Assembly: GCF_004363095.1 (NCBI RefSeq)
Contig: NZ_SNYO01000006.1
Span: 62,001 to 126,000, forward strand
Reading direction: 5' to 3'
Length of the DNA: 64,000 nucleotides
DNA from: Actinomycetospora succinea
GTDB lineage: Bacteria; Actinomycetota; Actinomycetes; Mycobacteriales; Pseudonocardiaceae
A program made the translations under genes and the position numbers. Positions within the stretch are counted from its first letter, which is position 1, and each line of letters begins with the position of its first letter. A model generated the notes under the pieces. It did not search any database. It was not told the origin of the DNA and worked only from the letters and a program-made list of their open reading frames with translations. Shown in pieces: positions 9,355-17,365 of the stretch.

Positions 9355-9374
9355 GCGTCAACGCACTCGCTGAC
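9355..9374. promoter_or_regulatory. Operator-like site 4 of the monooxygenase cluster
   Basis: The reverse complement GTCAGCGAGTGCGTTGACGC agrees with site 3 at 16 of 20 positions, with the outer halves conserved and the centre changed. It is 60 bp upstream of the synthetase start at 9294 and 33 bp from the end of the integrated element at 9408. Confidence 0.4.
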
Positions 9375-9407
9375 GCACACCGCCGGAGGCGGCGACCGAG
9401 GGTCGAG

Positions 9408-9444
9408 TGGGGCAGGTCGGGCTCGAACCGACGACCTGACGGAT
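9408..9444 (-). repeat. Attachment-site copy: 37-bp duplicate of the tRNA-Met 3' part
   Basis: 37 bp identical to the 3' part of the tRNA-Met gene at 12827-12863 (discriminator, acceptor strand, T arm, variable loop, 3' anticodon stem). Identity stops in the anticodon loop, the usual crossover place for tyrosine integrases. No other tRNA part is present here, so this is the distal att site left by integration. Confidence 0.85.
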
Positions 9445-10004
9445 GCTGCGTCAGCTCATCCGAGCCTTCACCGTCGGTACCGGACACCGCCGCTGAGCTG
9501 GGCACGAGGTCCACTCCGGACTCAGCCGCCATCCGACCACTCCTCCCCCGTTCCGGCTCTTCCGTGGGGGAATCGTGGGGGGATGATCATGCGCCCCGGC
9601 GAGCCCTACGCAGGCTGATCCCGGCGCACCCCGAGAGTGCGTCGAACCGCCACGGTGGAGTGATCGCGGCAGGCACGAAGGGTGTGCGAGACGCGGCCGG
9701 CCCTCCGCAACGCCCCCCTGAAAGCACCGGTGGTGCGCGCACGATGAGGAGAGCCGGACGCCCGGCAAGCATGGACCCCGCCGACGGGCCTGTCGATGGT
9801 CAACCCGCTCAGTGGCGACGGACCGGTCGGACGGAGAGGCGACACCCCCGCTGGTCAGGGGGGCCAAGCAGCGGAGGCGCCGCCTCAGGCGATCCGGCTC
9901 GACGCCGGACAACAACTGATTGTGCGCAAAGCCAAGTACTCGTCAAGCGGCCGGAACGACGAGTCAGGGAGCGGACAGCCCACGGTTCAGGAAGGGCGCG
10001 ACCG
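9445..10004. other. Element interior without a recognisable gene
   Basis: 560 bp between the left attachment copy and the regulator gene. No reading frame resembles a known family. A minus-strand frame from an ATG at 9532 has a strong GGGGGAGGAG upstream but runs through the tRNA-derived repeat and gives a 65-residue low-complexity product, so it is not called. Confidence 0.5.
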
Positions 10005-10583
10005 CTACGACTCAGATCGCCTTGCGGCATCGACTGCACGGTCGAGCAGGACACGTGGATCGGGAGCGTCTGGAACATCCGAGGCGCGCAGGGTCTGGCT
10101 CGGAGAGCACCCGAAGACACGCTTGTACTCTCCGGCGAACCGCCCGGCGTTCGCGAAGTGCCATCGGCTGGCGATGTCGCCGACCGTGCACTGGCTGCTT
10201 CGGTGACCGGCGGAGAGGTCGCGACGGGCGCACTCCATGCGGACCTGGCGCAGGTAGCCCAGCGGTGTCTGCTGTCGTTGATCGCGGAACGCCTGCTGCA
10301 GCCCGCGAACGCCGATGTGGGCAGCTGCGGCGATCTCCTCGACGCCGATCTCGTGATGGGCGTTGGCGTGGATGAACGAGACCGCGCGAGTCACCGTGTG
10401 CGAGGCGGCGTTGGCGTGCTCCTCGCGTGGCCCTGTCACCAGCGCTTCGGCGAACTCCTTCACACCCCGGTCGTGGTCACGCGCCATCGCCACCAACATC
10501 GTCGACGCCTGCTCGACGTCCCGGCGGTAACGCTCCATGAGCACGCCGAGGGCCACGTCGATCGGATCATAGGAACCCGGCAT
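10005..10583 (-). CDS. ANTAR-AraC fusion regulator
   Basis: 192 residues. Residues about 5-50 (ending near KEFAEALV) look like an ANTAR domain, the RNA-binding helical domain of antitermination regulators: it has the DPIDVALGVLMERYRRD start and MLVAMARDHDR. Residues about 63-165 are an AraC-type double helix-turn-helix with IGVEEIAAAAHIGVRGLQQAFR and the second-helix signature YLRQVRMECARRDL. AGGAGGG lies just before the ATG at 10583. No sensor domain is seen. It is the best-preserved gene of the integrated element. What it regulates is unknown; the RNA-binding plus DNA-binding pairing is unusual. Confidence 0.75.
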   Translation of the reverse strand: MPGSYDPIDVALGVLMERYRRDVEQASTMLVAMARDHDRGVKEFAEALVTGPREEHANAASHTVTRAVSFIHANAHHEIGVEEIAAAAHIGVRGLQQAFRDQRQQTPLGYLRQVRMECARRDLSAGHRSSQCTVGDIASRWHFANAGRFAGEYKRVFGCSPSQTLRASDVPDAPDPRVLLDRAVDAARRSES

Positions 10584-11348
10584 CTCGCCCTCCTGACGTC
10601 ATCCGGCCTGCACGCGCATGAGCCGGTGACGCGAGAGCGCACAGCCGCGACACCGAAGACGAGCACCACCATCGCACGGACTACCCTCGGAACGCACGAG
10701 TTGTCGCGGCTGCGCACCGCGCTGCTGCTCCGAGCCTCCGCTCCAGGCGAGCCTCGGGTCACTCTCGTGACGTCCACTTTCAACACGCCTAGCCAGCGGC
10801 CCACCCGGTCTTTGAGGTGTCGAAGGTCCTCCGCGGGGGCGGCCTTACACGCCGTCGTCGACAGCAGCGCGGCCGTAACGATTCGGTGGTGGCTCCATGA
10901 TCCGCGCACCAACGTCGGGGCACAGCGACGAAAGTTGCCGGTCGGTGCCGCACCGGCCACCCAGGCAGGAGCAACCTCAGGCAATCTCGTGGTAGCCGTG
11001 TGCACGTTCCTCGCGACGGATTGCGAGCCACGGGCGAACGGTCGTCACGCTGGCTCTCGCTGCCTGAGGTGTGTTGACCTCGGCGGCGACGACGGCCTCG
11101 GTGCGACGCCGGAAGCCAGTGTTGGCACCGAGGCCGTTTCGCGAGGCTGCGGTGGTGAACCTCGGGCCAGCTCGGGTTGCGCACCGGCCGTCGGCTCCAT
11201 GGGTGGACCGACCATCGAGGGGCCCGATTCGGGATGGTGCCCCCTTGATCAGCCTCTGCAAACGTGTTCCCCAAAGGTCGGCGAGCCGCGTCGTTCTGCG
11301 GCTCGACGCCCCAGTCGTCGTTTCGCTGAGCGACCGAACAACACCGGA
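10584..11348. other. Element interior without a recognisable gene
   Basis: 765 bp between the regulator and the STAS gene. Several frames are open by chance in this GC-rich sequence but none gives a recognisable family or a convincing start, and base use looks less regular than in flanking genes. Probably decayed DNA. Confidence 0.45.
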
Positions 11349-11744
11349 TCAGGAGAGGTCGGGTGCGGGCCGGGGCAGAAGCGTGCGGACGGAATCGCAC
11401 AGCCCCTGCATCTCGACGATCGGCGCAGCGCCGAGCAGCTGCATGAAGTGCCGCCACTTCGCTCCGTCGACGGTGACCGTCATGCCTCCAGGTCCGGCAA
11501 CCAGCGCGAGCAGGCCATCCAACCCCTCTCGGCCGCAGTGGGTGACAGCCGCCATGTTCAGATGCAGGTCCGTCTGGCCGCCCCGCTCGAGGTGCTCGCA
11601 GTAGTTGGCGAGACTGAGCATCTCGGGTGCACCGATCGGACCAGCCAGGACGATCGTCCGCGGCGTGGTGGCGTCCACCGGCGGCCCCCGCTCGGGTTGG
11701 CGAAGGCTGAGCGTCCCGCTCACCCGAGGTATCCGCAAGTACAC
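11349..11744 (-). CDS. STAS-domain protein (anti-sigma factor antagonist-like)
   Basis: Up to 131 residues; residues about 30-125 fit the STAS fold: strand TIVLAGPIG, helix APEMLSLANYCEHLE, strand DLHLNMAAVTHCGREGLDGLLAL and strand GMTVTVDG. The site where antagonists carry a phosphorylated Ser/Thr reads VTHCGREG, with Thr and Cys rather than the common DSSG, so phosphoregulation is unclear. The start is uncertain: GTG at 11744 is the longest, and one closer to the domain is possible. There is no partner anti-sigma kinase in the window. It lies inside the integrated element and may be cargo. Confidence 0.6.
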   Translation of the reverse strand: MYLRIPRVSGTLSLRQPERGPPVDATTPRTIVLAGPIGAPEMLSLANYCEHLERGGQTDLHLNMAAVTHCGREGLDGLLALVAGPGGMTVTVDGAKWRHFMQLLGAAPIVEMQGLCDSVRTLLPRPAPDLS

Positions 11745-12295
11745 GGACTGTTTCTACTCACGCTTCTGCTGGCGATGGCGTTCGGACACCCGGGTCCGTG
11801 CGGCCGAGATGCCCGCTGGCCAACCGTCACCCGAGCAGTGAGAAGCGGGGTCTCTCCCTCGGCGGCGCGAGCTCTGCCCTGCCAGGCCGCTCGTGCGGGT
11901 GCAAGCGCCCCGTCCATCGATGACCGGCGCTCACGCTGTCTGGTGGCGCTTGCGGCTGTGCGGGCGGTCTGGCAGCCCTCGGGCGCGTCGTCGTGGGTGA
12001 GGCCCCGCCCCGACCACCACTCCCACGTCCTGGAGCTCGTCGTACGGGTGGGCTCTCCTGAGGTCGGTGCCCTGGTCCAGGGCGGAGCGCCTGGCCGCCG
12101 GAGGCCGAGTCCCGTGCTGCTCACGGTGCCCGCTGTGGTCGAGGTCGTCGCTGTCGCTGTCCGGCTGGTGGTCTGGCCCGGCCGGGTCCGCCGCCCCGCC
12201 CCCGACGCAGTCATTGGGGGTGCGGGGAGGCGTGGCCCGGCAGGGCCGGGCCACGCCGGCGCGCCAGCGCCGGCCCTGATCGCTGGTGGTGTCCG
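11745..12295. other. Element interior, possible gene fragments only
   Basis: 551 bp between the STAS gene and the integrase fragment. A minus-strand frame (11931-12290) shows GC-rich third positions and an Asp/Arg-rich reading but no recognisable domain or start, and may be the C-terminal piece of a lost gene. No N-terminal integrase sequence was found in any frame here. Confidence 0.4.
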
Positions 12296-12760
12296 GTGAG
12301 CGAGCGGGTTCTCGGTGTTCGACGTGTCGGCCTGGTCCGCCACGAGGGCAAGACCTTCGCAGCGCAACGGGTCCTGCCGCTGCCGGGCTTCCTGCTCGAG
12401 TGCCTCGCCGAGCGCCGCCCTGACGATGTGATGCCCAGCTCGATGGTCTTCCCGAACTCACGCGGCCACGCCCTCGGCCGGAAGTCCTGGCGCGACCCAC
12501 AGAACACCGGAGCACGGCTCCGGGATGCTCTCGACGCGGCCGGCTACGAGTGGGTCACCAGCCACGTCTTCCGCAAGACGGCGGCGACCGTCCTCGACCA
12601 AGCCGGGCTCTCCGCTCGCGCCATCGCCGGGCACATCGGCCACGCCCGGCCCTCGATCACACAGGACGTCTACATGGACAAGCGCGCCGAGGGGCGCGAC
12701 GCCGCCGAGGCCTTCGACGCGGCCTACGGATCAGGCAACGACAGCGAAAGCGTGGAATAA
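12296..12760 (+). pseudogene. Tyrosine integrase, 5'-truncated
   Basis: 154 residues remain of a phage-type integrase that is usually about 380-420 residues. The C-terminal catalytic half is intact: H90 and R93 in SHVFRKT, H116 in AGHIGH and the nucleophile Y126 in QDVYMDK, with K19 in HEGKT as the likely beta-hairpin lysine. The core-binding domain and the first catalytic Arg are missing, and no matching sequence lies upstream. The gene ends 66 bp before the tRNA-Met att copy, the expected place for the enzyme that integrated this element. Probably inactive; a GTG at 12296 could still allow expression of the fragment. Confidence 0.75.
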
Positions 12761-12826
12761 GTGGGGAAAGAGTGGGGATCGATCTTGCTTGAAATGATCG
12801 CGCACGTCGCTGACCTGCGGGGATGG

Positions 12827-12863
12827 TGGGGCAGGTCGGGCTCGAACCGACGACCTGACGGAT
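12827..12863 (-). repeat. Attachment-site copy within tRNA-Met
   Basis: 37 bp identical to 9408-9444, forming the 3' part of the intact tRNA-Met gene. The integration restored the tRNA, as is usual for elements using tRNA genes as attB. Confidence 0.85.
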
Positions 12864-12901
12864 TATGAGTCCGCTGCTCTGACCAGCTGAGCTACTGCCC
12901 C
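12827..12901 (-). tRNA. tRNA-Met (CAT anticodon)
   Basis: 75 nt without CCA on the minus strand. The acceptor stem GGGGCAG/CTGCCCC, D arm GCTC/GAGC, anticodon stem GCGGA/TCCGT with loop CTCATAA, and T arm GTCGG-TTCGAGC-CCGAC all pair. CAT gives Met (elongator type, since the anticodon stem lacks the three G-C pairs of initiators); a lysidine-modified Ile tRNA cannot be fully excluded. The gene is the integration site of the element to its left. Confidence 0.92.
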
Positions 12902-13249
12902 CCGGGCGTCGTGCACTCCCGCCGGGCGTCCACGACCGGGCGAAGCGTACGACACCCCCGCGCGCCGGATCCCGGGTTCGTCCGCGCCGCGCCGATGACG
13001 TCCACGTGTCCGCCCGTGACGTCGCCGTGACATCGCGGAGATCCTCCCGCGCGCCGCCGGAGGGGGCCTGGAGGTGCGGGATCGGTGTCCCATCGCTCCA
13101 GGGCTCGACGACGCCTCGTGATGATCTCGTTACCGAGTGCCGGATTCGGCCGTTCTGAGTTGAATCGGCAGGCGAAGGGCGGCGATGGTTCCGCCGTCCG
13201 GGTCAATTCGGCCCGGGCAGCTCCCCAGTCCTGATCGGGAAGGACCCTC
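12902..13249. other. Intergenic region, no gene seen
   Basis: 348 bp between tRNA-Met and a small secreted protein gene. It must hold the tRNA promoter (minus strand) and the promoter of the plus-strand gene, but no clear -10/-35 pair or operator stands out. Confidence 0.4.
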
Positions 13250-13441
13250 ATGAAGAAGAGCACGATGCGCCTCGCGTTCGCCGCCGTCGCCGTCCCCGCG
13301 GCGGTCACCGGCTTCGCCGCCCCGGCCGCCAACGCGGTCGAGCTCGCGCCGTACGCCCACCAGCTCGACAAGGACGTCGCGGCCACCGAGGCCGAGGTCG
13401 GTGCGGTGCTGGACGACCTGGGCCTCGAGGCCGCCGAGTAG
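13250..13441 (+). CDS. Small secreted protein
   Basis: 63 residues. Residues 1-29 form a classical Sec signal peptide: MKKSTMR, then a hydrophobic Ala/Val-rich core, ending in the cleavage motif AANA before VEL. The mature peptide of about 34 residues is acidic and contains DKDVAATEAEVGAVLDDLG, probably one helix. GGAAGGA lies upstream of the ATG. No family is recognised. It may be a surface or signalling peptide; no partner gene is evident. Confidence 0.65.
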   Translation: MKKSTMRLAFAAVAVPAAVTGFAAPAANAVELAPYAHQLDKDVAATEAEVGAVLDDLGLEAAE

Positions 13442-13584
13442 GCAGTACGACAGCAGCTCACGCGAGGGTCCGGGTCGACGACGACCCGGGCCCTCCGCGC
13501 GTCACGGGCCTGGACATCGAGGGGTTCGCCGACGACCCTGGAGGCACGTCACACCGATCTCACCCGGACCGCTCGGAGGCCGCT

Positions 13585-13722
13585 ATGCGCCTGGGACGTC
13601 GACTCTCCGCCGGCATCGCCGAGGACCCGCCCGCGCCACCCGAGACGACGGAGGTCGAGGAGACGCGCGAGATCACCACCACGGAGCACCGTGAGCCGGC
13701 CGAGCAGCTGGTCGATCGGTAG
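13585..13722 (+). CDS. 45-residue hydrophilic protein
   Basis: A short frame with ATG at 13585 and GGAGG 5 bp upstream. The product starts MRLGRRLSAGIAEDP and then is rich in Pro, Glu and Thr (PPETTEVEETREITTTEHR), probably unstructured. The downstream gene's GTG start at 13691 lies inside it, so the two may be translationally coupled. No homologue is recognised; the clear ribosome site and overlap are the evidence that it is real. Confidence 0.5.
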   Translation: MRLGRRLSAGIAEDPPAPPETTEVEETREITTTEHREPAEQLVDR

Positions 13723-14395
13723 ACACCGCCCGCGGCCGGAAGGGCCGCTGACCGGGTACAAGATCGCCTACCCGATGATCTCCGCGGACTCGCGCCGCGG
13801 AGGGTTCAACGGCGTCGCGCTCGGCCGCTCGCAGGTCTACGGGGCGGTCGCCGACGCCGTGTGCATCCAGAGCCCGCGCCACCGGTGCCCGTCGTCGTGG
13901 TGCGACTGCGGGTTCTACTGCTTCCACGCCCTGTCCGACGCCCGCGACCTAGCGTGCGACCCGCAGTACCAGCACTGCGTGCTGCTCGAGATCGCGGCGT
14001 CGGGCCGGTTCGTCCGCTACGAGCTCGGCCTGCGCTACGCGCGCCAGACCGTGCGCTCGGTGCGCCTCGGCCGGTGCGGCTGCGGGCGCCCGGCGACCGC
14101 GCTCGCCGACGGCGGGCCCGGCGTCGTGGGGTGGCGGCGGCTGCACCCGGTGTGCGGGCTGTGCGCCGGCCCGCGGCCGGTCGTCACGCCGGAGGCGTTC
14201 GGGGTGCTCTGCGGGAACGTGCCGGTGCGGGCCGAGGAGGCCCTGGACGACACCCTCGCCCCGCTCGCGGGCGTCGGCGCCGAGGTCGACGACGCCACGA
14301 TCGTGCCGCTGCTCTCCGCCGAGGTGGCCCTGCTGCAGGCGCGCCTCGACCAGGTCCAGAGCCGCCTGGAGCAGTTGACCCACCGCTCGGACTGA
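13691..14395 (+). CDS. Cys-rich hypothetical protein
   Basis: Up to 234 residues; the start is uncertain (GTG at 13691 is inside the preceding small gene, and the compact domain begins at about LTGYKIAYPMIS). It has clustered cysteines: CIQSPRHRCPSSWCDCGFYCFHAL, then CGCG and CGLCAG pairs, suggesting bound zinc. The C-terminus is a helical tail (LQARLDQVQSRLEQL), probably coiled coil. It reads like a lineage-specific actinobacterial protein without known function. The cysteine clusters and tail argue for a structural or nucleic-acid-binding role, but this is speculation. Confidence 0.65.
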   Translation: MSRPSSWSIGRHRPRPEGPLTGYKIAYPMISADSRRGGFNGVALGRSQVYGAVADAVCIQSPRHRCPSSWCDCGFYCFHALSDARDLACDPQYQHCVLLEIAASGRFVRYELGLRYARQTVRSVRLGRCGCGRPATALADGGPGVVGWRRLHPVCGLCAGPRPVVTPEAFGVLCGNVPVRAEEALDDTLAPLAGVGAEVDDATIVPLLSAEVALLQARLDQVQSRLEQLTHRSD

Positions 14396-14445
14396 TCACG
14401 CCGGTCGGGCGTGGGCGGATCGGCCGGGTGGGGTAGGGAGGAGGG

Positions 14446-16077
14446 GTGACGTCCCTGGAGCTCGGTCCCCTGCTGCGCCACGTCGGCACCACCACGGCGA
14501 CCGTCTGGGTGGAGACGACGGCGTCGTGCACCGTCGAGGTGCTCGGCGCGAGCGCGCCCACGTTCGAGGTGTGCGGGCAGCACTACGCGCTCGTCGTCGT
14601 CGAGGGCCTCGAACCCGGGACCTGCCGGCCCTACGAGGTCCGCCTCGACGGCGAGCTCGTCTGGCCGCTCGAGGGCACCGGGACGCCGCCGAGCTACCTG
14701 CGCACCCGCGCCGAGGCGGACGACACCGGGCGCCTGCGGTTCGTGTTCGGCTCGTGCCGCTACCCCCCGACCGACGACCCCGAGCTCGAGGCGTCGCTCG
14801 GCATCGACGCGCTCGACGCCTTCGCGACGCGGCTGATGGACGAGGTCGCCGACGCCGACGACCCGGCGACCGTCCTGCCCGACACCCTGTGCCTGCTCGG
14901 CGACCAGGTCTACGCCGACGAGATCACGCCGCGCACCGAGCGGTGGATCCGCGCGAACCGCGACCCCGAGGACCCGAACGGGCCCGGGCTCGAGATCGCG
15001 GACTTCGGCGAGTACTCCCACCTCTACAGCGAGTCGTGGAGCGACCGGGAGCTGCGGTGGCTGCTCTCGACGGTGCCGACCGCCATGATCTTCGACGACC
15101 ACGACATCCGCGACGACTGGAACACCTCGCAGGTCTGGCGCGACGAGATGGCCTCGAAGCCGTGGTGGCCCCAGCGCATCCGGGCGGGGCTCGCGTCGTA
15201 CTGGGTCTACCAGCACCTCGGCAACCTCGACCCGGCCACGCGCGACGCCGACCCGCTCTACCGCAAGGTGCGCGAGGCCGACGGCGACGTCTACGAGCTG
15301 CTCGCGGACTTCGCCGCCCGCGCCGACGCCGAGGTCGGCGAGCCGACCGGCGTGCGGTGGAGCTACCGCTGGGACCTGGGCCGGACGCGCCTGCTCATGG
15401 TCGACACGCGCTGCGCCCGGGTGCTCAACGCCCAGGACCGCCTGATGATCAACGACCACTCGTTCGCCTGGATCGAGGAGAGCGCCACCGACGGCGAGGT
15501 CGACCACCTGCTCATCGGGTCGTCGATCCCCTGGCTGATGCCGCCCGCGGTCAGCCACGTGCAGTCGCTCGACGAGTGGGCCGCCGCGCGGGGCAGCAAG
15601 CTCGCCGAGACCGTGCGCCAGGCCGTCGACCTCGAGCACTGGCCGGCCTTCCGCGCGTCGTTCGACCGCCTCGCCGACCTCGTCCGCGGCGTCGCCTCCG
15701 GACCCTCGTCGCCCGCGACGGTCTGCGTGCTCTCCGGCGACGTCCACCACAGCTACGCCGCCGAGGCGCGCTGGCCCTCCCCCACCCGCTCGCGGGTCTA
15801 CCAGCTGACCTGCTCGCCGGTGCGCAACGGCGTCCCGTGGTTCATGGAGTACGTGTTCGCGCTCGGCTGGTGGCGGCGTCTCACGGGCGCGCTGAACCGG
15901 GTGTCGCGCGCGGCCGGTCTCGGTGACCTGCCGCTGGACTGGTCGACGGTGGGCGGCCCGTGGTTCGGCAACGCCGTCTCGACGCTCGAGGTCACCGGCC
16001 GCGACGCCCGCCTGCGCGTGGAACGCTCCGGCGCCCGTGGCGGCCTCGAGGCGGTCGCGACACTTCCTCTGACCTGA
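14446..16077 (+). CDS. PhoD-like alkaline phosphatase family metallophosphoesterase
   Basis: 543 residues from a GTG preceded by GGGAGGAGGGG. Metal-site motifs in order: GSCRYPP (residues about 102-108), LLGDQVYADE, the FDDHDIRDDWN signature of PhoD-type enzymes and LSGDVHHSY. Unlike secreted PhoD there is no signal peptide, so this is a cytoplasmic phosphodiesterase/monoesterase of the family. Substrate unknown; PhoD enzymes use iron and calcium. It stands alone, 118 bp before the SbcD-type gene. Confidence 0.85.
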   Translation: MTSLELGPLLRHVGTTTATVWVETTASCTVEVLGASAPTFEVCGQHYALVVVEGLEPGTCRPYEVRLDGELVWPLEGTGTPPSYLRTRAEADDTGRLRFVFGSCRYPPTDDPELEASLGIDALDAFATRLMDEVADADDPATVLPDTLCLLGDQVYADEITPRTERWIRANRDPEDPNGPGLEIADFGEYSHLYSESWSDRELRWLLSTVPTAMIFDDHDIRDDWNTSQVWRDEMASKPWWPQRIRAGLASYWVYQHLGNLDPATRDADPLYRKVREADGDVYELLADFAARADAEVGEPTGVRWSYRWDLGRTRLLMVDTRCARVLNAQDRLMINDHSFAWIEESATDGEVDHLLIGSSIPWLMPPAVSHVQSLDEWAAARGSKLAETVRQAVDLEHWPAFRASFDRLADLVRGVASGPSSPATVCVLSGDVHHSYAAEARWPSPTRSRVYQLTCSPVRNGVPWFMEYVFALGWWRRLTGALNRVSRAAGLGDLPLDWSTVGGPWFGNAVSTLEVTGRDARLRVERSGARGGLEAVATLPLT

Positions 16078-16195
16078 GGTCATCGGATCGGCACGGAACC
16101 GATCGGGGTCTCGCTGCGTCGAACCCCGTGTCGCTGCCCGTCCGGGCGGCGGGACCGTTCTACGGTCCAGGGTCGAGCAGTGGAGGGAGGCGCGC

Positions 16196-17365
16196 GTGCG
16201 GTTCGTGCACACCGCCGACTGGCAGCTCGGCATGACGCGCCGGGTCCTGGGGGCCCGCCCGCCCAAGGAGGCCGCCGGCGGGCTCACCGGCGAGGCCCAG
16301 GCGCGCTTCGCGCAGGCCCGGCTCGACGCCGTGTCCGCGCTCGGGCGTCTCGCCGACGAGCGCGGGGCGGACTTCGTGCTGGTCTGCGGCGACGTGTTCG
16401 AGTCCAACCTCGTCGGGCCCGACGTCGTCGCCCGCGCCTGCGAGGCGCTCGGGTCCTTCCGCACGCCGGTCCTGCTGCTGCCCGGCAACCACGACCCGGC
16501 CGACGCCGCGTGCGTGTTCCGCCGGCCCGACTTCGTCCGCCGCTGCCCGCCGTACGTCACGGTGCTGGACACGCCGGGGGTGCACGAGGTCGCGCCGGGC
16601 GTCGAGGTCGTCGCGGCCCCGTGGCGCTCCAAGCACCCGCTCACCGACCTGGTCGGCGAGCAGCTCGCCGCCCTCGGGCCCGCGTCGCCGGGCACGCTGC
16701 GGGTGCTGGCCGGGCACGGCGAGCTCGACGTCCTCGACCCCGACGACGACGAGCCGGCCCGCATCCGCCGCGACGGGGTGCTCGCCGCGCTGGCCGACGG
16801 CCGCGTGCACTACGTGGCGCTGGGCGACCGGCACTCCGCGTGGACCGACGACGCCGACGACCGCATCCGCCACGCGGGCACGCCGGAGGTCACCGACTTC
16901 GACGAGGTCGACCCCGGCCACGTCCTCGTCGTCGACCTCGACGACCGGGCCGCGCAGGTCGTCATCGAGACGGTCGGGCGCTGGCGGTTCCTGCGCCACG
17001 ATGCGCGCCTCGACACCGACGAGGACCTCGAGGCGCTCGACGCGTGGCTCGCCGCCCACCCCGAGAAGGAGCGCACCGCGGTGCGGCTCGCGCTGGTCGG
17101 GACGGTGTCGCTGCGCCAGCGCAGCCGGCTCGACGACCTGCTCGCCGCGCACGACCACGCGTTCGCCGCGGTCGAGGTGCTCGCTCAGCACTCCGAGCTG
17201 GCGACGGTCCCCGACGACGCCGACCTCGACGATCTCGACCTGCACGGGTTCGCCGCCGACGCCGCGTCGGAGCTGTTCGCGGCCGCCTCTCCCGGCGGAG
17301 CGGCCGACGACGAGGCCCGCGACGCCCTGCGCCTGCTGCACCGGTTGGTGGGGACGCCCCGATGA
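16196..17365 (+). CDS. sbcD: SbcD/Mre11-type DNA repair exonuclease
   Basis: 389 residues. Five phosphoesterase motifs are visible: HTADWQLG at residues 5-12, CGDVFES, GNHDPAD, GHGE and GDRHS. These place it with Mre11/SbcD nucleases that process DNA ends and hairpins with an SbcC ATPase partner. Its stop overlaps the start of the ATPase gene by ATGA, so the pair is coupled. It differs from classical SbcD in its C-terminal part and belongs to the YhaO-like branch. The GTG at 16196 follows GGAGGGAGG. Confidence 0.82.
   Translation: MRFVHTADWQLGMTRRVLGARPPKEAAGGLTGEAQARFAQARLDAVSALGRLADERGADFVLVCGDVFESNLVGPDVVARACEALGSFRTPVLLLPGNHDPADAACVFRRPDFVRRCPPYVTVLDTPGVHEVAPGVEVVAAPWRSKHPLTDLVGEQLAALGPASPGTLRVLAGHGELDVLDPDDDEPARIRRDGVLAALADGRVHYVALGDRHSAWTDDADDRIRHAGTPEVTDFDEVDPGHVLVVDLDDRAAQVVIETVGRWRFLRHDARLDTDEDLEALDAWLAAHPEKERTAVRLALVGTVSLRQRSRLDDLLAAHDHAFAAVEVLAQHSELATVPDDADLDDLDLHGFAADAASELFAAASPGGAADDEARDALRLLHRLVGTPR

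Larger units (their letters stand above)
9408..12863. mobile_element. Small decayed integrative element in tRNA-Met
   Basis: A segment of about 3.4 kb bounded by the 37-bp direct repeats 9408-9444 and 12827-12863. The right end has an integrase fragment 66 bp from the tRNA-proximal repeat, the usual position. Contents are an ANTAR-AraC regulator, a STAS protein and long stretches without clear genes. No replication, transfer or excisionase gene is recognisable and the integrase lacks its N-terminal half, so the element is probably a non-mobile remnant. Confidence 0.75.

Noticed and set aside
9335-9532. 65-residue minus-strand frame with strong ribosome-binding sequence, crossing the left att copy
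   Set aside because: It runs through tRNA-derived sequence and ends in low-complexity residues; no family resemblance. Possibly a leftover start of a gene cut by integration.
11931-12290. Minus-strand frame with coding-like third positions in the integrated element
   Set aside because: No start with ribosome site and no recognisable domain; may be a fragment, but support is too weak for a CDS.
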